From: Phaseolus vulgaris
Lineage: Eukaryota > Streptophyta > Magnoliopsida > Fabales > Fabaceae
DNA length: 64,000 bases
NCBI RefSeq assembly: GCF_000499845.2
Contig: NC_023756.2
Location: 8,353,344 to 8,417,343, forward strand
Direction of reading: 5' to 3'
In this document: positions 33,651-45,469 of the stretch, piece after piece
Layout of the letters: each line of letters starts with the position of its first letter
Numbering within the stretch: the stretch's first letter is position 1
Program-made: the position numbers and the translations under genes
The notes under the pieces: generated by a model
What the model was told of the DNA's origin: nothing
Database searches by the model: none
What the model saw: only the letters and a program-made list of their open reading frames with translations

Positions 33651-34258
33651 TTACCCTAAAATTTGAAGCGTGCCACTCAGTTTCAGACTTTCACTTTCTT
33701 CTCCGCTCTTCGTTTCCACTGTTCTTGCGCTCACGTCCTCTCTGCATTTTCACCATTGTAAGTTTCGTTCATTCATTCATTTTCGTTCCTTACTTCGTTG
33801 GCATTGGCATTTTCGTTCCTTACTTCGTTGGCGCATTTGCATTTTAGGTTACTGTTCCATTGGTCTTCGTTGGTCTGTCCCTGCTCCGCCACCGCCACCG
33901 CTTCCGCCGCCACCGCCACCGCTTCGCTGATCACCAGCAACTTGGTTCACGGAAAGGTTGGTGTTGTATTTAAAATTTTTTGAATTTTTATTTAATATTT
34001 TTGAATTTATATTTGTGTATTATAATTTATATATTATTATATATAAATTTGTATTATATAATTTGTATTTTCTTAAATTTATATTATATATTTAGTTAGT
34101 TGTTAATTACATTTTAATAAAAGTTTAATGTTATGTTAGTTGTTACTTTTAGAATAGAATTATCGTGTTTGGATTGAGTCCAGGGGTGTTCGACCCTCGG
34201 CAAATGTGTGAGATAGAATACTAATTATTAGAAAGTCCTAACTATTCCAGAATATATA

Positions 34259-36099
34259 ATGGATCGAGGTTTGATTAATGTTGTTCGTATAAGTGATGAG
34301 TACGAAAGGGGAGTAGAGAAATTTATACAATTTGTGCAGCGTAACGCGATTATTAGTGGTCATGATGGAGCAAAGATCAGGTGTTCGTGCGTTAACTGTT
34401 TGAATGGAAGGATACTGGATGTGAATATCATGAGGGAACACCTGCTATGTGATGGGTTTCTTCGATCTTATACAACTTGGACATGGCATGGTGAATTATT
34501 AAATTTACCACGTGTTTCCGTAACTAAAGAATATGTGGGTTCTACCATGGATGAAGCAGTACACGATGATGGAGATGATGATTGATTGGAGGACATGTGA
34601 GCTACTGGTAGTGGGCGGCAAACTTCCTCGGGTGGTGGCCCTTGGAAAAGTCTATCAAAGCGCCACCACCTTACATAACGTTCCTCTCTCCCCTGATGTG
34701 GCGAAGGTAACAGTTGAAAAAGTACGATTTCCTGATGCTCGTGTTCCACTACCTTCAGATGAGGTAACCATTATGGCCGATGCATTTCAGACATTCGTTG
34801 CCTGGCCCAGAGAGCTCATTCGATCTATGTCCAAACCTCATGTAATAATTTCATTTCATTATATTATTTTTTATTTATATTTATATATTACATATAATTT
34901 AATACAAATGTTGTTTATCTTGTAGAAACCTTTTCAGCCACCAAGTCCGGAAAAGAAGCGTGAGGTTCCAGTTGACGATCCTCTAGCTTCCTTACGTCTC
35001 ATTGCTAGTCAGATTGGCAATGAATGTTTTCCAGTTCCGTGGGATGATACATTTTTTCAAATAAACACTGAACTGCCACTGATGATTTACAACACAAATT
35101 TATCAGAATTTATATCTGGGAAACAGGAGCTCAATATAAGTATAATTCAGTTTTTTATGATGTAAGTATCTTTACCTATTATTCAATTTACTTTATGTTA
35201 AATTATTATTGATTATGCTTTAACTAAAAACTTGTAGGTTTTTGCATAGAGTCTGTATCACTGAGGGGAAGGAAAATATGTATGGATTCTTAGATCCTGC
35301 ATATACTAATCTCGTTGGACCAAACTCATATGAGACTCAAGCATACATCACTAACACCCTAGAAAAAGAGGGAAAACAAATTTATTTATGCCCTTATATT
35401 AATGAGTAAGTTTAATTATATGTCATCAATTATTATTATTTCATGTTTTAAATATTTTACTAACTCTTTTCATTGATGATATAGGCATCATTGGCAGTTA
35501 CTTGTCTTATCAATGGTTGATAAGACTGCTGTGTGGTTTTGTTCCCTACACAAGAAGATTCCCACAAAATTTAAGGATATCATTGATACGTAAGTACATT
35601 ATAAACTGAACTTTGTATATGTTACTAATTAACCATCTACTAACGAGGTTTTTTGTATTAACCAGTTCATGGCGTGGATATAACATCCTAAAAGGTCGAT
35701 CAAGTTCAAATAATTTGAACTAGATAAGAATAAAGGTTTGTAATTTTTTTCTTTCTCTATTATCATTGTTTATCAATATACTAACATATTACTTTTTATT
35801 GAATTATAGTGTAATAAACAACCAGGAAGCTATGAGTGTGGCTATTACATTTTGCAATGGATGATTACTATTATAAGACTAGGTGTTAAAACTGGTTGGA
35901 AAGAGGTACTATATATGTTAAATCATTTTTATAATTCTTGAACATATATATATATATATATAAACTAATTTATGTCAACTTTGCAATGCAGTTATTCACA
36001 GAAGAAACACCAATGAATGAGGAAGGCATTTCATATGTTAGAGATTCTTGGTCCACATATTTCATAAATTTTTATAACTCTAGCATAGGTAAACAATAG
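34259..36099 (+). pseudogene. CACTA-borne gene: Transpos_assoc domain, linker domain, Ulp1-like Cys protease
   Basis: Exon 1 (from ATG 34259) has the En/Spm transposase-associated domain: YERGVEKFIQFVQ, then CSCVNCLN and HLLCDGFLRSYTTWTWHGE. A frameshift at about 34590 leads to a second block ending FVAWPRELI. Exons with good GT-AG borders follow: to 34839, 34926-35161, 35238-35405, 35485-35589, 35666-35735, 35810-35905 and 35992-36099. They encode an Ulp1/C48-type protease: the catalytic-His motif HHWQLLVLSM (exon at 35485) and the catalytic-Cys motif QPGSYECGYYILQWM (exon at 35810). This family removes SUMO or SUMO-like tags. One in-frame TAG at 35721 and the frameshift make this copy doubtful as a protein. 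The 5' untranslated region (33660-34258) has short tandem repeats. Confidence 0.75.
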
Positions 36100-36249
36100 T
36101 GGTTTTATGTATATGTAATTTGATTACTTGTAAATGTACATTTTGATGATCTCAATTGATTACTATATTTCTGTATTTGTCTGACTGGGTTTGATCATTA
36201 TACAGGTTATTAATTTATATGGTTTATGCACAATACAAACTGCACTTTA

Positions 36250-36545
36250 AAAAAAACACTATTTACAAATGCGGTCATTTCCAAGACCGCATTCGTAATT
36301 TATTTCCAAGACCGCATTCGTAAATGTGATTTATGAATGCGGTTATTACCAAGACCGCATTCGTAAATCTTAAACCCCTAAACTCTCATCCCTCATTCAG
36401 AATAATATATAAATGTGGTTATTTTAAATAACCGCATTTATAAATCAAATTTATAAATGCGGTTCTATGACCGCATTTGCATATCTCCGATTTACGAATG
36501 CGTGTTGATCAAATGCGGTTCTATAACCGCATTTATAAATATAAA
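36250..36545. repeat. Right subterminal repeats of the CACTA element
   Basis: About eleven copies of AAATGCGGT/ACCGCATT(T/C) alternate in orientation. Confidence 0.85.
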
Positions 36546-36582
36546 ATAACAGCATTTATTTTACATTTCTTCGCTAGTGTCG

Positions 36583-37423
36583 CCACGGCTTCACAACACC
36601 ATGACAAAGTTATTTACCAACTCACCATGACAAAGTTATTTACCAACTCACCATGATAAGCTATACACTGATTATATCACATTTTAAAACAAGGGGTTGA
36701 GTTTAGTTTGAGATTCGTAAGATTGCCCATGCAAAATGGGAATTTGATTATGAGATTTTGGACACTTTTAAGATTTTTCTTCACATTTGGAACGACAACC
36801 AACAATATTACGTATTTGAAAATCAAATATGTGTTATTAGGATTTTGATTTAATTTTTAATATTTTTTAATTTTATCATGGATTAAAAAAATTACATTCG
36901 TTTTTTATTTGTTTATCATCCATATAATTTTTGGACTTAAATTCCATTTGTTCATGAAGAACTTTACCTACGGAAATGTTAATGAATTTAGCAAATTTAT
37001 CCACTTCCAAAAGTCATCCATAAATAGTTGAACTTTTTTTAATCCTTAGTTTCTTTTTGTTCTTCTTTGTTTTTTCCTTTGGTAAGAGATTATGATTATA
37101 ATTTGAATTTGAAAATATCCATCTAAACCTATTTTCTAATGTCACCTCAAATAAATTATTACAATTCTAACCAATATAAAATAAAAATCCAAATAAGACG
37201 TTTTAATTAACCATGTGAAGTAAAAAAAAATATTATATTGTAGAATTTACAAAGCTCTAAAATAAAAAATTCATTCTAGAACAACGGGTGTGAATGAATA
37301 AAAAAATTCATGAAGTAAAATAAAAAGTAGGGAGTGAAATAAATAAAGAGTTTAACACTGATGAAACTATTTTATACAGATAATAATAAACTTCACTCTT
37401 AAAATAAAGAGAAAAGAAAAATC
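36583..37423. other. Intergenic DNA between CACTA element and gene copy A
   Basis: A 34-bp tandem duplication (ATGACAAAGTTATTTACCAA) occurs at 36601-36650. The last 60 bp before the gene stop match the flank of copy B (ATGAAACTATTTTATACAGA), so the 3' flank was part of the duplication. No other gene is visible. Confidence 0.45.
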
Positions 37424-37897
37424 CTAAAGAATGGGAATGCATCGAAACAAAAGATTCTTAAGCGTTCCCCCACGCCTCAACGGCCGGACCAGTTCCCAGC
37501 AACTCTCTCCGCCGTCGTCTTCGTCGTCCTTCGGCGGAACCCTAGGCGGAAGCGGCGGCGGCAGACATTCTCTCCGATCCTGCCTCATCTTAATGTCACT
37601 CAGTTCCATTTGCAGCGGAAACTTCAGTACCGTTCCAAACATCTCGCCTTTGTGCCTCCGGCAACTCTCACTCCTCCGCCACCGTTTTTCCCTTCCGGAA
37701 GGCGACCGGAGCCCCGTCACGATCCCGTTGCTCCGAGCGGAGGACTCGGACCTCGGCAGAACCCGGGTTTTGGTTTCGCTTTGCGGTGCTGGACCGGGTT
37801 CGGTTCGGCGCGTTATGACTTTGCCGCAGAAAACGACGTCGTCGGCGACGACAGTGGCAAAATCAGTTGCCGGAAATTCAAATTCAGTGCGTTGCAT
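37424..37897 (-). CDS. Uncharacterised basic plant protein, copy A of a dispersed duplicate pair
   Basis: This single-exon protein has 157 aa. It starts MQRTEFEFPATDF, followed by DDVVFCGKVITRR. A Ser/Arg-rich basic centre (RRSESCRRHK, about residue 74) may be phosphorylated. Then come a Pro/acidic stretch and an Arg/Leu-rich C terminus. The FEFPATDF...ADDVVFCGKVI opening vaguely recalls membrane-associated kinase regulators and DUF1645-type proteins, but I cannot assign a family. Identity to copy B at 46727-47203 is about 89% with conservative changes, which supports coding function. The GC-rich coding island stands out in AT-rich surroundings. A TATA-like TATATATA lies about 85 bp upstream and a TTCTAGAA heat-shock-element-like core about 140 bp upstream. 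Confidence 0.78.
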   Translation of the reverse strand: MQRTEFEFPATDFATVVADDVVFCGKVITRRTEPGPAPQSETKTRVLPRSESSARSNGIVTGLRSPSGREKRWRRSESCRRHKGEMFGTVLKFPLQMELSDIKMRQDRRECLPPPLPPRVPPKDDEDDGGESCWELVRPLRRGGTLKNLLFRCIPIL

Positions 37898-37979
37898 AAC
37901 GGAAACAACAAATTAATGAATCAGAAGAGAAAAATAGTGTTTAAAAGAGTTGAGAAAAGAGGTGAAACACTGAGAGAGA

Positions 37980-38042
37980 TATATATAGAGTTGAAAAAGA
38001 AGGGGGAAAACGACACAGGTTTTACGACGTTTTTTTCTAGAA
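37980..38042 (-). promoter_or_regulatory. Promoter of gene copy A: TATA box and TTCTAGAA motif
   Basis: TATATATA is at 37980-37987 and TTCTAGAA (TTCnnGAA, half of a heat-shock element) at 38035-38042. Both elements recur upstream of copy B at comparable distances. Confidence 0.5.
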
Positions 38043-38149
38043 TGCATTGAGATCGAGAACAATGGACATTGACACGGTCGTTGAAGTGATTGTTTTTTTC
38101 TTTGTATCTTTTCTCGGATCTTTCCTTCGCCACATCAGTGTCATTCTAG

Positions 38150-38797
38150 ATTCCCTCTATCTATATCTATATATATATATATATAAAAGATGACATTTTT
38201 TTCCAACTTTATACTGTAGGACCAAACTTAGTTTTGATCAAATATTATAAAAGAGACTTTACACACATTTCTATTTTTTTAATAGTTTTTTCTTTCTAGA
38301 AAATAATCTCACAGTATAATTTTTCAGCCATTTATTGTAGAATCACTATTAACTAAAAACTAAATAGATATCATTAATTTAAGAACTATTTAATAAACTA
38401 TTTTATATAATAAATAATTCTTTTAATATATAATTTAATTAATATAATTAATTATTTTTAGTTTTTATAAATATATTTTATTTAATAATTTTTTAATATT
38501 ATAGTGTTTATTAAGAGACTAATTAACATATACATGTTTGTTTTGAGCTGGCATTGAGAAATTGTGTCCAATTTGGAGAATTAATTGAATCATTTTGCTA
38601 ATTTCTATTTTTGTTTCGTATATTTTTATTAATAAAAAATATTGCATTATTTTCATTAAGTGGTTGTTTTATAGAAATAAATATATTTCAAAGGATTTCG
38701 CAAAACTGTTAATAAAAAAAAGTTGAAGTAAATGCACTTTATTTCTTCTGTTTTTAAAAGTTTACAAAGAATACAAGGAAAAATAATTTTTTTATAA
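38150..38797. other. AT-rich intergenic DNA
   Basis: A TA microsatellite lies at about 38156-38186. No gene is visible. Confidence 0.4.
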
Positions 38798-39184
38798 CAC
38801 TATAATAAAATTATTAAATAAAAACTAATTTTAAAAATAAAAATAATGTTATATAATAATAAGTTAGACATTATTTTATAAACTAAAAATTATTAATATA
38901 TAAAATAATTTATATTATTAATAAAAATTTATAATTTAATTTTTAAATTTATATTTAAAATATTTTAGCAATTAATTACTTTAAATTTTAAATAAATTAT
39001 TATAAAACTAATTTAGAATGTAAAATAACTAGTAACTAAGATGTTGATAAATAATGTTAGATACAATAATTTTTTAGATATCAATAATTATTAGTTTATA
39101 AAAAATATCAAATTTAATTAATATATATAATAATTAATTAATTTTTATCTCTAAAATTAGTTTTTATTTATTGATTTTTTAGTG
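38798..39184. mobile_element. Palindromic CACTA-type MITE
   Basis: This 387-bp foldback element has left end CACTATAATAAAATTATTAA and (reverse complement) right end CACTAAAAAATCAATAAAT, both running into AAAACTAATTTTA. The flanks TAA/AAA agree at two of three positions. Length and core words match the MITE at 13503-13884. Confidence 0.75.
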
Positions 39185-41560
39185 AAAAATATGAATGAAA
39201 AAGTAAAATAACATTTTCTTAATATATTCATTAAAATATTAAATGTCATCTTAATGACCTCATGCATTTTGAAAGGAGTATTTAAGTAATTATATTTTTT
39301 TGATGCTTTCTTCTGGTTTCAAGAAGCTTTTGACTTGAATTTGGTGATTATGGTCCCGCGTGAGAAAAAGTCTAATTAATATTTTAAACCATCAAGAGGG
39401 AAAGGAAATTGTCACTAAAAGGATAGGACTCTCTTATATATAGTCTCTCTAGAAGGGAAGGTTCACTTGAACTAGGTATATATTCCTTTTAATTATAAAT
39501 TGTAACAACCTTTTCGAACCTTAAACCACCTTTTCGATAAAACAATTCAATGTTTCAATCGTTAATAAAAAAAATGGAAGGTGAAGAGATATATTTAAAA
39601 AAATAAAATTGTGAAGGCATATTCATCTTTCATAATTTCATTATCATGAGGTTTTGATGAAAAGTGGTAAAATAATTAAAATCTATTAAATCTTATTTAT
39701 AAAAGAAGTCATAAATGTTTAGTATATAAATGTTTTATGCGAAGAGAGAGATTGTGAAAATCCTAGAGAGAGAAGGGTGCTCTTACAAATAGTAGTATAT
39801 ATAGTTGAATACTTTTGAGATGGTTATGTGAATGTAGGTAACCAAACAGTTTAATTTTACTTTTTTTCTTTGTTTTGTCTATGATGTTATTTTGTATGAT
39901 GTTTTATTTTGTATGTATCTCATATCTCTTATCCTGTTATATATGTGGTTTTTCTGGATAATATTACAATACTTTTAGTTTAAATTTAAATAATTTTGTG
40001 TGCAATTGATTTAAAGATTTAATATTTTTTTTAAATATTGAAAGTGAAAAACTTAAGAACAACTTGTTTAGCATTTGTCAATAGACGTTATTTATTTATT
40101 GAAGAATATAAGAATTTAAAGAGTTTTTTTGCTTTCATTTAATTATAGTCTCATTACTTAAAAGTGTATATAAACTATTCAATATCTTAAATTTCTTATA
40201 TTCAAGTGGTAGTTTTCTTTTGTACTTATCTTGATTTTTTAATTGACCTATTTTTATTTTTGAACATGTTTTCGTATATTTTAGTTTTTTTTAAAGCAAT
40301 AATGTTAGGATTTTAATTGTGTAATACTTGTCTAGATGTCTCATATTACTTTCAAGTGTAAAAATTTTGATGTTAACAAACATAAATAAGTATTTAAGTT
40401 AATCTTTGTAACTAACCGCCTTAAGGTCGAGAATGTCAAAGAGCTTGGGTGACGGTATACATCTTTATTCGAGCATTCATTGCTTTCAATGACTATTATG
40501 AATAAAACGACTTACTCAATGAGTCTTTAATGAGAACGACTATTTATGAAGCAATAAATGACAATCATATTGTCAATCTAAAGGTCACCACCTAATAAAT
40601 CTATAGATATTTACTTTCCATGAATACTATCTATCTTATCATACCCTCTTGACTCTAGAACTTATAATTTTTGTGCTCATACTCACTTAGGTATCAAAGA
40701 TTTTTTTCAGGTGGACCTCCTCCTCCTCTTAGGATACCAATCATTTCCAGTAGGAACAATCTATTTTAGTTATAAATTTTATAACATGTGTTTTGTTTAG
40801 TAGAGTTTCAATTATATGCATCAAAACCTTCTAAAGAGTTCTTATCATGTGGTAAACAATCCAACAACATATTTAATTAATTAATGGTTAATCAAAATTG
40901 TAAAAATGTATGTTCTATATGAAATTAATCTCAAAAACATTGGAAATGATGTCAAATGCACAATTTTATAAATAAGGAAACAAGATATTCCAACAACATT
41001 TTAACATTCTAAAAAGTTTTATGAAAAAATCAATTGATCATAAAATAAATAAAGAGTGCAAGCTACATAAAATCAAAGCAGTCTAAGTAATTTATTTGTC
41101 ACATATATTTGATTTTTTTTATATTTACAACTCGACAATAGAAAAAGGAAATGAAACCTTCCATACTTGGACTGATATCAACGAATATCAAATAGGAAGG
41201 CTTATGTTATCATGATTACATTATCAATCACAAACAAAATATTTTATTTCTGAAGATTACACAACAACTATCATCTTTTTTATTTAAAGCCTATATAAAG
41301 ACGAAGATGCTAGAAGATCAAATACGAAACTACAATGTACATACTTGTGATATAATTATTTGTTCTAAGTCTTTTGTATAAATCAAATCTCTAGTAGGAG
41401 TGTGCTAAAACTATTGCATTCTTCACTCTATAAAGTTACCCATTTTTTTATGAAACATTTGTTATATTCACTCTTAGAGAGTAATATTTCCTTCAACCTA
41501 CATTTTGTGATAGTAGCTATAGTGGCAACAAAGAATACTCAAATTCTTTGTCTTGGCAGA
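39185..41560. other. AT-rich DNA, probably including an old Sirevirus 5' LTR
   Basis: No coding region is visible. The stretch about 40300-41560 leads into a Sirevirus leader and gag remnant and has an LTR-like composition, but its ends could not be fixed. Confidence 0.35.
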
Positions 41561-41599
41561 TATTGAGGACAGATAAGTAGGAGTGGCTGATATACTCAT

Positions 41600-43860
41600 T
41601 TAAAGTCAAAGTTTTGATTAGTGAAACCTCTTTACTAAAGGGAGATTTGGTCATAATCCTAGTGTTGTGGGTGAAGCAATGTAAATTGATGTGTTGTTAT
41701 TCTCTTAAGTTCTTATCTATTAGAAGGTTTGTGAAGAAAGTCTTATGACATTGTTCCTATTCCTTCTACTCTAGTTGGCATCATAGATTACCTATTGGGA
41801 TTAGTTCTTAATAGAATGAGAGGTGCAATCCTAGAACACAACTTACGGAATTTGAAGGTTATGTGATCAATGGTTTATCGATGTTTAAAGGTGTAAAGTA
41901 CGATTATTGGAAGAAAAGGATTCTTACTTTATTTTAGTCATTTCATGTGGACATGTTAGATGTGGTGGAAAATAGAAATGTCATTCAATTATATGAGAAC
42001 CAACAACCGATACCAAAGTATGCCTATATTGAAGAACAAAAAATATTGATATCAGATGAATGTTAGGGCACTCAATGTTCTTATGTGTGTTATCTCTAAA
42101 AAAAATTATGCAAAAATTACAACCTTCAAATGAAATGAACAAATGTACAACATGCTAATTGTCACATATAAAAGGATCAAAGGATGTATAAAGAAATAAA
42201 CTTGACCTTTTGACTCAACAATATGAGTTGTTCGACATGAAAGATAACGAAAGTATACAAGACATGATTTCAAATTATGAATAATTACTAACGAACATCG
42301 CTCTTAGGTACAGTTTTAACAATTATGATCTTGTTGAAAAAATCTTGATAACTTTTCTTACCTCTTGGAGATCTAACGAAACGACCATGTAAGCGTATAA
42401 GAATATTGACGAGCTTACCTTAGAAGAGGTTATTGGCATCTTCAAAGTTCATGAAAAAGTGCTCTAACACAATAATCAAAAGAATGAAAGAATGTCTTTT
42501 GCCCCAAAAGAACAAGAAGATTGCACATTCCAAGGCATTTGGAATTATTAGACGGCTTATTAGGCATTAAAGAGTCAGATGACGAAGATGACTTCTCCTA
42601 CCTAACACACAAGCTTAATCTAAAAGAATCTAACGAATGCAAGGAAACGGTCATTTTCTACAACTACAATAAGCCACAACGTTAAAGGTTAGAATGCCCA
42701 AAATAAGACAAGGAAAATAAGACAAATACCAAGTTCTTTCTCAGGCATGACTGTCAATACACATACCTACCTTTCTCCATGTATAAAGGAAAGGAGAAGA
42801 TGAGAGATCATGAAGAAGAAGAATTTTCTCATCAACTTGCAAGAGATTCCCTATTATACCAAGTCGCTTAGGAATGCAGAATCTACTAGAGAAAGGGTTA
42901 GCGCAGCGAATGCACTGCTTTTATGCATAGTTTGGCACACCTCTGACTTGTCTCCTAATGAAAAGTCTTTTGTTCACCCCCCCAAAACCTGCCAAGAATT
43001 CCCTTTTTGGATTTGACATCTCCACCCTCCGAAGCAATGCTATACAGATTCACGGAGTTATATTTCCATGGTTGCAAACTTCGCATGCCTTCTAATTTGT
43101 TGTACTTACCATCTCTCTTTTTTTCTATCCTAAACCAACAAGGCAAGCATTTGTTCTCCTTAGTAAGAACTTATGTTCGAAAGCTGATTTGGACACAACT
43201 AGTGCACTGTTATAACTTGCACTTAAAGCTCAAGATCAAGCCCTTCGAGAAGTTGCTAAATGGAAGGCCATGACAACGTTCTTGCTTGGCCTTGGACCCT
43301 AACCGTTGTTTCCAATAACCTCATTTTCTTTAATGGTCATTTCATCTGATGATGAAGATATGGAGGATGTTAATAGAAGATGCACACTCGTTTGTAGTTG
43401 TTACTTAGATGAAAATAGTTTATAAGAAAGTTAAGTACAAAAGGGAAGAGGTTTGAAGATCAAAAAGGGAGAATATATATCTTAAGGGGGAGAAGAAGAG
43501 AAGAACGAAGAGAAAAAAAAAATATCAAAGTTCATAAGCTCAGGGAAGCTTTCAACATTTGTCTTATGTTTTTATGTTATTGTGCTAGTTGTAACAAACT
43601 AATTTATAAAGTATGATTCTTTGTTTTTCTCTATACGCAAATTAGTAAAGTTTATATCATATTTATATGATCTAACCCAATCTGAAATCAATATTCAGTT
43701 TTAACAGTTTGACAATCCATTAAACTTGCGTTTCACTTTATATTTGTAAGTGTGTATAGTGTTCAAAGTTGTTTGTGAAAACTTTATCTGTTGAACCTTG
43801 TTTTTGAACATATCATGCTTGGAACTTTATTGACTTAAGCGTCATAATAAAGGGGGAGAT
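41600..43860 (+). mobile_element. Gutted Sirevirus: gag remnant joined to 3' purine tracts
   Basis: Gag is recognisable in broken frames at 41870-42750 and is followed, without protease, integrase or RT, by Sirevirus-type 3' region. Two purine tracts are seen: AAGGGGGAGAAGAAGAG (about 43487) and AAAGGGGGAGATT (about 43849). An LTR-like TGTTAAATAA starts at 43861. It is a large-deletion derivative and non-functional. Confidence 0.65.
41870..42750 (+). pseudogene. Sirevirus gag remnant
   Basis: Broken-frame similarity to copia gag is visible: KYDYWKKRILT near the start (WK motif), IQDMISNYE and KILITFLTSWRS in the middle, and a decayed zinc knuckle (FYNYNKPQ, then RLECPK) near 42660-42700 in which the first cysteines are replaced. 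Many stops are present. Nucleocapsid function is lost. Confidence 0.65.
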
Positions 43861-44164
43861 TGTTAAATAAAAATAAAAAAACTCATGTTTTAGTTATGTG
43901 TTGATAAACAACAAAGTATAAAACATTATCAGACTTTGTTTATAAGATGAAAGGTTTTTGTTCACAACAGATCATGTAAGACACAAGTGTTTTTTCTGTC
44001 AAACAATATAACACTATGCAGTCTCATTTTATGTCTAATAAACATTTTTGTTCTCAGAAGATACACACATGGTATTAAGCAAACATACTTCCCGAATATA
44101 TCCTTATGTTTATTCTATGTTGTAGAGAATTTTCATTTCTTTCGTCTACTAAGATTGCATTATT
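43861..44164 (+). repeat. Start of the 3' LTR of the gutted Sirevirus
   Basis: TGTTAAATAA follows the purine tract. The LTR is then interrupted by TRIM-derived sequence at 44165 and its end was not found. Confidence 0.45.
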
Positions 44165-44419
44165 TGTTGGAGATCTCATATGTAAGGACATTTCATAGTA
44201 TATGAGTGGGTGAAAACCTCACTTTATGAGCCAATTTTACAAGGTTGAGTTAGGCTTAAAGTTCACTTCTTAATACGGTATCAAAGCATGGTTTCGATCT
44301 AGGGACCTGTGGACTTTAAGCCTAACTCAACCTTACAAAATCGGCTTATAAGGTGAGATTTGCACCTAATTATATATTATGAAATCTGTTTATCTCTAGT
44401 CGATATAAAATTTTCAACA
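44165..44419. mobile_element. Head-to-head inverted pair of TRIM LTRs
   Basis: A TRIM LTR in plus orientation (44165-44275, TGTTGGAGATCTC...TTAATA) is followed by a primer-site-like CGGTATCAAAGC. After about 30 bp comes an LTR of the same family in minus orientation (44309-44419, ends TTTTCAACA). A normal TRIM has direct LTRs. The two arms differ at many sites, so this is old or built from two insertions. Confidence 0.65.
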
Positions 44420-45465
44420 TTATTAAGTCTACACTAATCTAAAAATGAGACATTTTTGAATTAATTTTTGAAAGTCTTTAATAGTTCTTTTGTTGAGTAT
44501 AAAACTATCATCTGAGAACTGAGAACGTATTATAATTGCAATTAAAAACTACATAAAGAAAACTTAATTAACCAACTACATTGAGAAAGAAAGCTTAATT
44601 AACCAACTTGTAACTTCTGAAAATCTTTTCTATTTCTTCACCTTTAGCTTTATCTTTTAAGTATGGATGGTTTTTTAACTAATCTTCTTTCTTCTTTATT
44701 CATGTATTGTCTTGTGAGATTTACATTAAAGTACTTGTCACATTCACTTTAATTCATTGTGTGTTGCTTTAAGATTGCATCAAATAAATTTCACCAACTA
44801 GCCTTCTTTTCTTTAGCTTATTTCACTTTAGCACCACACTTTACTCTTTATTTCAATTGTTACTTCCTCATTGTACAAAAAGTAGGTGGGTTAGGGTTAT
44901 AGGTGGTTCAAACTTGTTATAATTTTCTTTCTTCTGTCTAGTGCCACTTTTGATGGAGCTTCACTTTACTAAAATTAAAACTTCAAAATTGAGCGTGAAA
45001 ATTCTTGTTATGTGGAATGTTTTATTGGGAATATTCTATGAAAAAGAATAGTGCATTAACTATATATTATGAACGATCTTACAATAACAAATACAAAGGA
45101 TGTTAGCATACAAACATTTTGATAAGTTTAACAATTTATTAGATGCAACTTGCTTCTAATAGACATGCACATTCTTTGTATAGGATAAATCAAAGTTTCA
45201 CCAAATAGTATTAGTTTACATTTAAGAATGACTATCGGTGTTTGCATTGTGGTTTGGTTCGATTTTAGTTAAAAATACATTCGAACCAACCATAAAAATT
45301 ATATATGGTTCGGTTTAAATATAAAAAAAATAAACTCATTTTTTAATTTGATTTAAATTAGTTTTACAATTTTTTTAAATTTTTTATTATTATTATACGT
45401 ATTTGACCTATTTTAAACATGATAATTTATTTATTTATTCAACATTGTATATAATATTGAAACCA
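44420..45465. other. Intergenic DNA
   Basis: No supported gene. AT-rich with scattered short ORFs. Confidence 0.35.
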
Positions 45466-45469
45466 TTTG

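Larger units (their letters stand above)
33394..36579 (+). mobile_element. Complete 3.2-kb CACTA element with Ulp1-type protease gene
   Basis: The ends are CACTAGGGCAAAAAG and (reverse complement) CACTAGCGAAGAAAT. A perfect 3-bp duplication TCG flanks it (33391-33393, 36580-36582). Both subterminal regions (about 33430-33650 and 36250-36545) carry some twenty copies, in both orientations, of AAATGCGGT/ACCGCATTT, the expected transposase-binding repeats of CACTA elements. The single gene inside encodes a transposase-associated domain and an Ulp1-like protease; no TNP2 transposase is recognisable. It should therefore depend on a helper for transposition. Confidence 0.9.

Noticed and set aside
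34468..34749. Minus-strand ORF in the CACTA gene
   Set aside because: Shadow; the plus strand carries the transposase-associated domain and the spliced protease exons.
37431..38050. Long plus-strand ORFs (161 and 146 codons) over gene copy A, and their counterparts over copy B at 46734-47227
   Set aside because: They are shadows of the GC-rich minus-strand gene; the minus frame has better start context, TATA placement and a pattern of conservative changes between the copies.
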